DNA of 64,000 nucleotides, from assembly GCA_030248225.1 (NCBI GenBank), contig JASANE010003794.1:1-64000 (forward strand), in the 5' to 3' direction. The DNA is from Trileptium ribeirensis (Eukaryota > Nematoda > Enoplea > Enoplida > Thoracostomopsidae). How positions within the stretch are numbered: the first letter of the stretch is position 1; each line of letters starts with the position of its first letter. Both the position numbers and the translations under genes were made by a program. Shown here in pieces: positions 48,701 through 60,700 of the stretch. The notes beneath the pieces are model-generated. The model saw nothing but the letters and a program-made list of their open reading frames with translations. It was not told the origin of the DNA and did not search any database.

Positions 48701-51700
48701 ATTTATAGAAGAGTAACAGTAGTTATACACATGTAGTTTACCCTATACGACGAAGTGATCGTTTTTCGACTTACCCTCCAAACTTGAGGGAATCGCCTAT
48801 CTCACCAAGGTTTCCAGCTGTGAGCTCGCCAGTAACCAACGAGATTAAAGCAGTAATATAAGCCATTAGCCCTCTTGCTCAAATTTGATTAGATAGGGTA
48901 AACTATGTGGTGAGTATTAGCTAGTGCCGTGCACTTGTACTACAATTTTTTCATGGACTCTAACGATCAAAATGGATCCGTATACACAAATATCGTTATA
49001 CACTAGGTCAGTTGATGAACGCTTGCAAACGTACGAAATGACAAGTATGCGATATGACATATTACGTTAGTACATGACGGCTGGCCCCTGTTCGCGTTCG
49101 CTAACCTGTGAATTCCAGTGGCAAAATTATTAACGCTAATTTTTGCATGATTCATTTAGTGATTTAGACGAAAGAAGAAACATCGTGTACTTACTTGAAG
49201 TGGACTCGCCTATTGTATAATTCCTATGGTTGTCTTAATCATGTAGCTGAACGATTTTTGTACTCAAGTTTATCCATGTGGTCGTGGATAATCAATTTCA
49301 TACAATCATAATATAAGTATCTTAATAATTATGCCGTCTCCATAATTGCGAAAACTGTTAATATGTCTTATAGTATTACACAACCGATACATGGTTTTTT
49401 AAGAGATTAAAATCAATGTTCAATATTAATATATATCTTAAATTAGAGAGTGGCAAAGCCAGTTGAATTTAAGTAGATTGGTGCATGTTCTGTGGCGTGG
49501 GCATGGGATTAATTGTACTAGTTAAGTTTTTGTCCCTCGAATTTCGATGTAGTATCCAGTATGAAAAAAACGAAACTATAATAATAATATTCAGAACGTA
49601 GTGGAGATTGTGTGTTGTATGGGTGAAAGCTTTTAAATTTCGTCTGTGTGTGTGATCCGCCATAACCGGAGAACGGCTGAACCTATTTTCATGATGTTGG
49701 TACCGGCATAGTCGATTTACTGTGTAAATGCCCGAGAGTTTTTTGATTTGAGGCCTGGTTCCATGTGTCAAAATGCGGGTTTTTACTCCATTTTAGTACC
49801 CTTCACGGAATCAAGGTTATTTTTATCTTAACTTTCGATTTTTCTCTGGTTGCTTTTATTTGATAGTAAAATGATACATGCGCATGCCTCTTTTTATGTT
49901 TTTCGATTAAGGCTCCGGTTCTGGACTTTGGGGTTTGATGTATGGCATCACCAAGGTTCTGGGTCAGAAGAAAAAAGGAGGGTTTCCTCACCTCATTTTA
50001 GTTTCCTTCACGGAAGGAAGGTTATTTTTATCTTAATTTTAAAATTTTTTATCTGATTGGTTTTGTTTTATGGTAAAAAGATAAATGCAGATGCCCTTTT
50101 TTTCGATTAAGACTCTGGTTCTGGAGTTATGGGGTTTAAGGTATGGTACCCCCAAGGTTCGGGGACAGAGGGAAAATGTATGTTTTATGCTTCATTGTGG
50201 TATCCCTCACGGAAGAAAAAAAATATTTTTATCTTAATTTTCGAGTTTTTTGTCTGTTTGGTTTTACTTCATAGTAAAATGGTGAATGCCGATACCTCTT
50301 TTTTGTTTTTCGATTAAAGCTCCGGTTTTGAGGTATGGCACCCTCGTTGTTCATCGATCCAAAATTCGAAAATTTGTTTTGACGTCCTGGGCGGCTGACA
50401 AGTTTTACTTGATAGTTTTCGGGTATGGGAAACTCAGAAACTCATTGCCGGTGTTGATTTTGCTCTACGAACCATGGTTCCATGGGTACAGGGGTATGGC
50501 ACTGTCCCGAAATTATATGACCCGGACGGAAATAAAGCCAAAGTTCCAAAACTATCGCTCACCCGATGATGGAGATGATGAAGGTACGTCAGTATCCCTC
50601 AGCGACGTATAGACCCTGAACGCGATTTGGTTGTATCCCACTAGTCACGACGTCCGAGTTGTTGTGTCGAATCCCCAACGAACCGCACGCGTCTAGGTTA
50701 CTCGGATAAGTGACAACCTGTTAGTTAGAGACGTAAGAACAATAAATAATTATCCGTAGCGATTGAGCAAGGATTAAGAATGTCTCGCCAATGATATGTC
50801 GGACAGGTTTCCGAACCAGTGACGTCTACTGATGATTCCCGATACAAACTGTCTATATTATATAGCTATTATGGCAGTGATCTTGATGGTGTTTCGACGA
50901 TGATTGTCGTTGATATTATCATTCTATGTATATATGTAAAACTGCGTGAAATCAAACCCAACAAACAGCACCGTGTCTAATCGTAACATAACTATTCCTC
51001 CTCTCCGCGTCGTTCATCTCTACTACGTTATGTATTAAGACAGTGTCAGCAAGAGTAAAGAAATCTCCGCCACCCTTATAGTTACAACTCGAATACACAC
51101 TATAACTGGTTGTATTTAGCTGAAAACAATTGGTGACAGGAGTGGATCACGAATTCTCCCTGATTAAAGCCAACATGACTTGATTGATAGTCTGTCAGGA
51201 GATATGTTGCATCTCGTTGTTCACAAAACGACGACAGGCTCACCCATGGTTCATCGACCCGAAATTCCTAATTTTATTGTGACGTTCTGTAAGACTGATA
51301 ACTTGCACTTCGGTGGTTTTCTCGCATGGGAAACTTATTGCCGGTGTTAGTTTTGTTCCAACTTGTGCGGTATTGTGTGACATCCACATAGAGCAAATTG
51401 GCGCTGATTAGCTGTGCACGCAAAAGGCGTCTGTGTACCTATGATTTACTACGTTCTGCAATCTCGATAGAGTTACTAGTCAATATTGTATTTTCAGCTG
51501 TTAAATTAAAATTAACACCTTTAATGCACATAAATTACCACTAGTATACAGAAGGGAAATGTGGGTTTTATACTTCAATGTGTTATCCTTCACGGAAGCA
51601 AAATTATTTTTATCTTAATTTTCAAATTTTTTGTCTGGCTGATTTTATTTCATATTAAAATGATGAATGCCGATGCCTCTTTTTTGTTTTTCGGTTAAAG

Positions 51701-54700
51701 CTCCGGTTCATGGGGGTTTGTGGTATGACACCCTCGTGGTTCCTCGATCCAAAATTCGAAACTTAGTTCTGACGACCTGGGCGGCTGAAAAGTTTCATGT
51801 GGGGGTTTTCGGGCATGGGAAATTCGTTGCTTGTGTTGTTTTTGCTTTGTGACCCATGATTTCATGGGTATGGGGGTATGGCGCCACCATGGTTCAGGTA
51901 AGAGGTCAAAATGATGGTGTTTTACCCTATTTTAGTACCCTTAACGGAAGTATGGCTATTTTATCCTAATTTTTGAATTTTTCTTCGTTAGTTTTATTTC
52001 ATAGTAAAATGATATATAAATGCCGATACCTCGTTTTTGGTTTTTCGATTAAGGCTCCGATTATGCGGTTTGAGCTATGGCACCCTCATAGTTATTCGAC
52101 CCATAATTGGAAAATTTGTTCTGACATCCTGGGCGGCTGAAAAGTTTTGCTTGGGTTTTTTCTGCATGGCAAACTCATTGCGGTGTTGATTTTGCTCTGC
52201 GATCCATGGTTCTATGAGTACGAGTGTATGTCGCCGCCAGGGTTCATCGATCCAAAATTCTTAATTTTACTGTTACGTTCTGTTACGTTGCTGATAACTT
52301 AGAGTTGGGGGTTATGGGGCATGGGAAACTTATTGCCGGTGTTAGTTTTGTTCTAACTTGTACGGTATTCTGTGATATCCACATATAGCATATCGACGTA
52401 TTAGAGCTCATTGGCTGCGTATGGAAAAGGCGTAGGTGTACCTATGCTTCACTACGTTCTGCAATCTCGAATGAGTTACTAGTTTTTATGCCAACCGGGG
52501 ATGTTTTTACTGGGTGAGGAGCAAAAGTTCTGGCCACGGGGCGCTGAACCACGTAATGACCAAAATTGTGCTGGAGGCACCCGTTTTTGTCACGGGCACT
52601 TGGATATACCAGTAAACCCCACAACTCCTCCAATTAGGTGACCTGAGCTAGATATTTACAACTGTACTCAGTCACTAAATACTCACATTTGACATTCCTC
52701 TGATTGTTATAAGTCCTTCAATTGAGGACCCCCAGATGAAGTAGAGAATCCGCCAATTGATACTTTTAGTTGGGAGTAGCAAGAAGTTTGGTGGTTTGGC
52801 AAAGCCAGATTTAATGATTTTCTTGTTCATTCTTTTATAAAGACAAAATATTCATTATGTCAGCAAATCTATTAGTGTAATTTTTTGCAATCATTGCTCG
52901 TTTAAGGATTAAGTTACTCGGATAAGTGACAGTTTAGGTTACTCGGATAAGTGACAACCTGTTAGTTAGAGGCGTAGGAACAATAAATAATTATCCGTAG
53001 CGATTGAGCAAGGATTAAGAATGTCTCGCCAATGATATGTCGGACAGGTTTCCGAACCAGTGACGTCTACTGATGATTCCCGATACAAACTGTCTATATT
53101 ATATAGCTATTATGGCAGTGATGTTGATGGTGTTTCGACGATGATTGTCGTTGATATTATCATTCTATGTATATATGTAAAACTGCGTGAAATCAAACCC
53201 AACAAACAGCACCGTGTCTAATCGTAACATAACTATTCCTCCTCTCCGCGTCGTTCATCTCTACTACGTTATGTATTAAGACAGTGTCAGCAAGAGTAAA
53301 GAAATCTCCGCCACCCTTATAGTTACAACTCGAATACACACTATAACTGGTTGTATTTAGCTGAAAACAATTGGTGACAGGAGTGGATCACGAATTCTCC
53401 CTGATTAAAGCCAACATGACTTGATTGATAGTCTGTCAGGAGATATGTTGCATCTCGTTGTTCACAAAACGACGACAGGCTCCCCCATGGTTCATCGACC
53501 CGAAATTCCTAATTTTATTGTGACGTTCTGTAAGACTGATAACTTGCACTTCGGTGGTTTTCTCGCATGGGAAACTTATTGCCGGTGTTAGTTTTGTTCC
53601 AACTTGTGCGGTATTGTGTGACATCCACATAGAGCAAATTGGCGCTGATTAGCTGTGCACGCAAAAGGCGTCTGTGTACCTATGATTTACTACGTTCTGC
53701 AATCTCGATAGAGTTACTAGTCAATATTGTATTTTCAGCTGTTAAATTAAAATTAACACCTTTAATGCACATAAATTACCACTAGTATACAGAAGGGAAA
53801 TGTGGGTTTTATACTTCAATGTGTTATCCTTCACGGAAGCAAAATTATTTTTATCTTAATTTTCAAATTTTTTGTCTGGCTGATTTTATTTCATATTAAA
53901 ATGATGAATGCCGATGCCTCTTTTTTGTTTTTCGGTTAAAGCTCCGGTTCATGGGGGTTTGTGGTATGACACCCTCGTGGTTCCTCGATCCAAAATTCGA
54001 AACTTAGTTCTGACGACCTGGGCGGCTGAAAAGTTTCATGTGGGGGTTTTCGGGCATGGGAAATTCGTTGCTTGTGTTGTTTTTGCTTTGTGACCCATAA
54101 TTTCATGGGTATGGGGGTATGGCGCCACCATGGTTCAGGTAAGAGGTCAAAATGATGGTGTTTTACCCTATTTTAGTACCCTTAACGGAAGTATGGCTAT
54201 TTTATCCTAATTTTTGAATTTTTCTTCGTTAGTTTTATTTCATAGTAAAATGATATATAAATGCCGATACCTCGTTTTTGGTTTTTCGATTAAGGCTCCG
54301 ATTATGCGGTTTGAGCTATGGCACCCTCATAGTTATTCGACCCATAATTGGAAAATTTGTTCTGACATCCTGGGCGGCTGAAAAGTTTTGCTTGGGTTTT
54401 TTGTGCATGGCAAACTCATTGCTGGTGTTGATTTTGCTCTGCGATCCATGGTTCTATAAGTACGAGTGTATGTCGCCGCCAGGGTTCATCGATCCAAAAT
54501 TCCTAATTTTACTGTTACGTTCTGTTACGTTGCTGATAACTTAGAGTTGGGGGTTATGGGGCATGGGAAACTTATTGCCGGTGTTAGTTTTGTTCTAACT
54601 TGTACGGTATTCTGTGATATCCACATATAGCATATCGACGTATTAGAGCTCATTGGCTGCGTATGGAAAAGGCGTAGGTGTACCTATGCTTCACTACGTT

Positions 54701-57700
54701 CTGCAATCTCGAATGAGTTACTAGTTTTTATGCCAACCGGGGATGTTTTTACTGGGTGAGGAGCAAAAGTTCTGGCCACGGGGCGCTGAACCACGTAAAG
54801 ACCAAAATTGTGCTGGAGGCACCCGTTTTTGTCACGGGCACTTGGATATACCAGTAAACCCCACAACTCCTCCAATTAGGTGACCTGAGCTAGATATTTA
54901 CAACTGTACTCAGTCACTAAATACTCACATTTGACATTCCTCTGATTGTTATAAGTCCTTCAATTGAGGACCCCCAGATGAAGTAGAGAATCCGCCAATT
55001 GATACTTTTAGTTGGGAGTAGCAAGAAGTTTGGTGGTTTGGCAAAGCCAGATTTAATGATTTTCTTGTTCATTCTTGTATAAAGACAAAATATTCATTAT
55101 GTCAGTAAATCTATTAGTGTAATTTTTTGCAATCATTGCTCGTTTGATTATAGTTGCAAAACAAGACGCTGAAAAACTAGAAAAGGAAGCGAAGGATAAG
55201 CATTCAGAGGCATGGAAAGGTAAGTACCTGGCACTAGCATGCTTATTATGGTGAAATGAGATTACGAGCATAGCCGAACCAATGTTGTTGTAGAGTATTG
55301 TCGGTAATGCAACGGTAAATGTTCCGCTACATTTTATGAAAATTCTGTGGCAAGTGTCAGTTTTTTCAGCAAATTTGTTGAGACTTTTCATTATCGTATG
55401 GACAAAACTTCAAGATTAAAACCATAGTTTCGTTGTTTATTGATTAAAAATTCATTCCAGTGGCTTCTCCATGGGACCAAAATTTCAGCTGGAACCCGCC
55501 AGCTGCAGCCTGGGCGCAAACGGGAATGCCTGGGCAGAATTTTCCCCGCAGCCCTTCCCATCAAGGTTAGCCGGGGAAAACAACAGGTAGACTTATAATT
55601 CCATTTTGTAGTGTTTCTCACTTTGCAACGTCGGTGTTTGTTATGGATATTTACAGAAAATGTGTACTTCAGCAATCATGTGTCGTTTTGCTCAGGAATT
55701 TATCACGAATGATCAAAATAATTGCAGCAGTATTAAGTTTTGTTATAACCATTTTTGGTTAAAACAACTATTTTGATATCACCTCAAAAGGCATTGGCCT
55801 GGGGTCCTGAGGCGGAAGGTTTGGTGGAGAGAGACCCTCGAAACCCCGGGGGCTTACCTCCCTTTGTGGTGAGGCTAATCCCAGATAGTAGGTCTTGTGA
55901 ACAATAAATCTAACTTTTGTAAAGATGCACGTTCATCAAGTATGAATAGCTGAATTGATGCTATTTTAGATTTTATTAATTTTTGTTAACTTAAATTAAC
56001 TTATTTGGTTATACGCCACCTCACTGTTTTTTATAGCTACCAGTATTGCATAATAAAAAAAGTACTAGCTCATTTTAGCATTAGTGACCATATTTTTGAA
56101 GTATTAGGTCATGATATTTTAGCAGAGAAAGAACGAGTTCGTTTGGAGAAAGAAGCCAAACGCGCTGGACAAGCATTTGATCAACTCGATACTGACAAAA
56201 ACGGAATGTAAGCAAAATATTAGCCCTGTGGAAATTAGCTTTGGGTAAACGAGCTGTCAACATAAAAAGTGTTTGGGGCAACTTAACTTATGGACGCCTC
56301 ATGTCACACTAGAAGGAACATTAGGCTCTGAATAGTGCCCCTCCCCTCAAACAAGTTATCTACGGCACACCACAGGTCGGTTGATATGCTGAACAGTAGA
56401 TACTGAAGAAAAGAAAGCATTTTAACTGGAATAATATAAAATCTATATTAGGTTAATGTTAACAGGGAGGGTGTTAGTTTACTCGCTCGACTAAACTTTT
56501 TCGGGGGGTATTTTCTTAGCACATGGCATAAAATAATAAGTGCAGTTGGCGATTTCACAGTAACTAAAGTGCAATAAGCGGTTTGACAGGTCTAAGGTTA
56601 TCTAACTGGCAACTGAAGCTTTAGTTTTTAGTCAGATAATTTGTTATATTTTAAACTGTACTTGTATGGAGTCAAAAATTTGTATTGTAAATTCATTGAT
56701 CTATTGGCCTTTGCAGACCAGATTGTGGATAACTGTAAAAACAAATTGGCATTTGTGCTGAAAATTCGGTGATTGGTTCCCGTAAAAGTCCTGTGATATT
56801 GCGTAATTTTCTTTAGGCCATGGAAAACTAGTCATTCACCATATTCGCCAGAAATATCGCTTTTTGATCAAGCCTCGAGAGAGTGACACTGTCGGGATTT
56901 CCAAAATAATAAAATTACGATTACTTATATATATAATTAATTTATTACGATTATTACGTTATTATATAAATTTTATTGCGAACTTATTTTAATCGAGATA
57001 TATATATATATAAACTGACATTATATATATAAACTGCTGGAAATCGTAACAAATGTTGTAATTATCGACCGATAAGTCTAACATGCAGCGTCAGCAAGGT
57101 ATTAGAATCGATTGTGAAGGACAGACTGGCTACGTTTTTTGCTGACAACCACTTGCTGTATGACTCTCAACGTGGTTTCCGTGCTCGAAGATCCACCACC
57201 ACCCAGCCATTGGAGTTTATAAATTTTGCTACACGCTGTCTGGAGCAAGGTGACTTGCTAGACGTTGTTAATGTAGATTTCCACAAGGCATTTGATAAAG
57301 TGAACATAGCAGCACTAATCCATAAGCTACTTGACTGGTCGACGACAAACTGTGTCAATAAATGGTTCGTCCTCGCAATGGACATATGTAACTAGTGGAG
57401 TTTCGCAGGGCTCAGTCCTGGGACCGCTGCTATTTATATTGTTTTGTAAATGAAATAGACGAGCACGTATTATGTGCGGTGTTCAAGTTTGCCGATGACT
57501 TGCGATTAGCTCGAAGAGTACTACGATACAACCCAGATGTTGACTCTGAAGCGATGCAGCTTGACTTAGACGGTTTTTCGAACTTCTGTGCTGAGTGGTG
57601 TGTTACAATAAATGAGCTTAAAAGTCACGTAATGCATTGCGGGGCAGGCAATCCGTGTGCGATGTACAGCTTGGTGAATAATGTGTTGGACGTTGTCGAG

Positions 57701-60700
57701 TCACAGAAAGACCTTGGTGTTGTAGTGACAAAGAACTTAAAGTCTTCAGAGCATTGTGCTACTGTCTCGGCGAAGGCAATAAAAGTAGTGTTCCTCTTAC
57801 GGCGTACAATTCGTCACTGGTCCAAGTTCGTTTGGTTGCAGCTCTTCTTCTCTTTAGTTAGGCCACATGTTGAATATGCAGTAAACGTATGGTGCCCTTA
57901 CTATGACAGGGACATTTTGTGATTGAAAAAGTCCAGCGCCTGGCAACCAAGCTCATTCCGACGATTCGACATCTTTCATATAGGGAGCGTCTGAACTTTC
58001 TCGGTATTCAGTCGCTAGCAACCCGAAGGCTTCGAAATGATACTCTTCTGGTATTCAAGATAATTCGTGGGGATGTAGCGTTGCACATCTCGAAGTATTT
58101 TGCACCTGGTTTCCCCTGCACTCGAGGGCATAACTTTAAGCTGGAACCAATCGACGCTCTTCGCCTAGACTGTCGTAGACACTTTTTTCCTCACCGTGTA
58201 GTTCGAGCTTGGAACGCGCTTCCAACCGAGGTCGTAAATGCAACTTCGTTGTCACTGTTCAAAAAGAAGGTTCACGAATCCGGGTTCCTCAATGCTTACG
58301 AATATTAATATGTTTTCAACTCAACATTACGCCTTGCTCCAATGCGAGGCGAACTCCTCTTCGCATGGCAAATCAACGCAGATCCAGGAATAAAGCTCTC
58401 TCACACACGTACCATCCTGGGGGAAGAAATGGTACGTCAAACTGACTTCTTTCAATTCACCTATTATGCTTAGAGGTCCATTTATTTAATTATTCTGATG
58501 TTGTGGACGAAAGATAAATTTACGAACTTCTCAGAAAAGTTGTTTGTATACCTCTGATATTAGTACAAAAATGTTCGCCGGTGTCAACCCCAACCTAGCT
58601 ATTATTAGCCTGGTTGTTTTTGCAAATAATGCTCGGGTCTTTTTGCCATGTTTAAATCCCTGTAGTTAGGTGAAGCATTATTAACAATGAAAATATGAAA
58701 CTACAATTTTATACACTAAAAGATCATAAGATTTCGCAATAGTACATTTTGTAGTGGCGTGCCCTTCTGTGATACGTACATACGTTTATTATGAATGTTA
58801 GCCAGAATGGAAAATCTCAGTCATGCACGTTGTTTCTCTTAGTAGTGCGTCGGATTAGCTTTACGATGGGTTGATAGACGTTTGTGTTTTTTTATAGCAA
58901 GGCTGTTAATGCGAAAATGATTAAACAGCTGTGTTTACATGCGCGAGGCGTGTTCACACGCTCAAACTATTTGTTCAAATTTTGATCAAAATTTGAAAAC
59001 AGCTTTTTGCATTGTGATATGTTCGAACGTGTGAACACTGTTTAAACTTTTCGAGGATATTCCTTTAACCAATCATCGACGAGTTGTGTTACTTGAAAAA
59101 GTTTGAGCTCAAATTTTGAAACATCGCAGTTTCCTTTAAAGATCGTTGTCAAATTCTGAGCTCAAAATTTTAGCAAAAAGTTTGACGAGTGCACTCAGCT
59201 CTAGCAATACATATACAGCTGCAAAGGCAAATATGTTAGTTGCTATTTGTTTTTCCCAGAATTTCAAAAGAAGAACTGATGCAACGATTGGAGTTTGACA
59301 AAGATGGTGATGGTGTTGTTTCCGAAGATGAGGCCGAGGTATTTTCTCCGGTTGTTTTGATACAGCGATCAAAGTGTTGGTATCACTAAACTTTATTAAA
59401 CCAGATTTGACAGTTTTGGCATATTATATAGTTAGTACTGCAGTAAATACGATAGAGTACCATATATAACAGCACGATGGGGACCCAACTACAATTAATG
59501 ACATATACAGACAAACTGAATCACAAAAACGTGAGTTGGAAAATTATTTGGTAAAAAAAGTTTAAGAGGGAGCCAAAATGTAGGTGGTCGGCGCGAAGGG
59601 TTTATTGGGTCGCTTATTCCCCTCAAAAACGCAGTGGGCGTTGGCTTTCTGTATTGTTATATTTTAGAATGGTGCCAATATTTACTTGGCGGCGTGTTGG
59701 GAGAGCTCGAAAATACTGCCCCCTATCCCTCTGTGGAGAGACCAGGTTCAGTGAGTACCTTATAGTCTGTCGGCAGCGATGCGTTTAGGAATCGCACGAA
59801 TCGGTTAACCAGTTCAAAACATAAGCGATAATTTGTACAGGAGCTGCAGAGTCTTGGCTAATGTGCGTCCAGTGCATGTTGAGCGTTGATTGCTGTACCT
59901 TAAGCCAATAATATCTTCACGTATTGTGAAGATGCATGTGACAACAGATTTGACTAGAATGTCTTCGCCGCTGGATTTATAGCAATATTCTGGATAGAGA
60001 TGAAGACAACAGAATACGTACAGCACATAAGTTATACACATGCAGTGTGAACACATGAGCTGCGCAAAAACCACGAGTTGCTAAATTTTAAATGGTGATG
60101 AATACAACAAATTTTTTTAGCAAAGTAGGTATCTTGAACACTTTATTCCCTATCTTAGCTATTGTTAAGATAATAATTGAGTTTACAGACCTCTGTGCTA
60201 GTGCTGAAACCAGGTAGCAGAATGATCTATCTTGCTATTATAACGTGATTTTATTTAGTAATGTTTGTTAATCTAGTTAATTTAGTAATGTTTGCAATTG
60301 TTTGTAAGTTGAAGGTGCTGCTCAAAAGTGGGAAAATGCTCATGAAATGAATGTTACCGTGCCCGGTATATGGAAATTCTGCAATAACTGTCCGAAGGGC
60401 ATATCATCTATAAATTTAAAGCAGGGAGTAACCGGAATTCCGGTTCTGGCGAAAATCGTGTTCCGGTTGCGGTTCCGGCAAAGGGCAAAAACCACACCGG
60501 AACCGGAATTCTGGTTCAAAAAATTTGTTTGAAATTTTCCACGTTTTGCTTCATCTGTGGTCCAAACTTATGTAATATATACACAATGATCAAGTTCCAA
60601 TGCAACCAAGCAAAAGAAAAGATTATCTCAGCAATTTGCTGTGTGAAACGTAAGTACGGCAAATAATTTCAGTAGGAATTTTTCATCTTAACCTGCAGGA

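Noticed and set aside
50500..50584. Exon-like stretch in intron 6 ending GATGAAG before GTACGT, with an open frame containing FQNYRSPDDGDDEG
   Set aside because: The donor is in phase 1 as needed, but no upstream AG gives the matching entry phase, and exon 6 joins exon 7 directly in phase. It also follows a repeat block.
50286..54544. Repeated 60-110-codon plus ORFs in intron 6
   Set aside because: They recur because the underlying DNA is repeated or duplicated; frames shift between units, so no protein is conserved.
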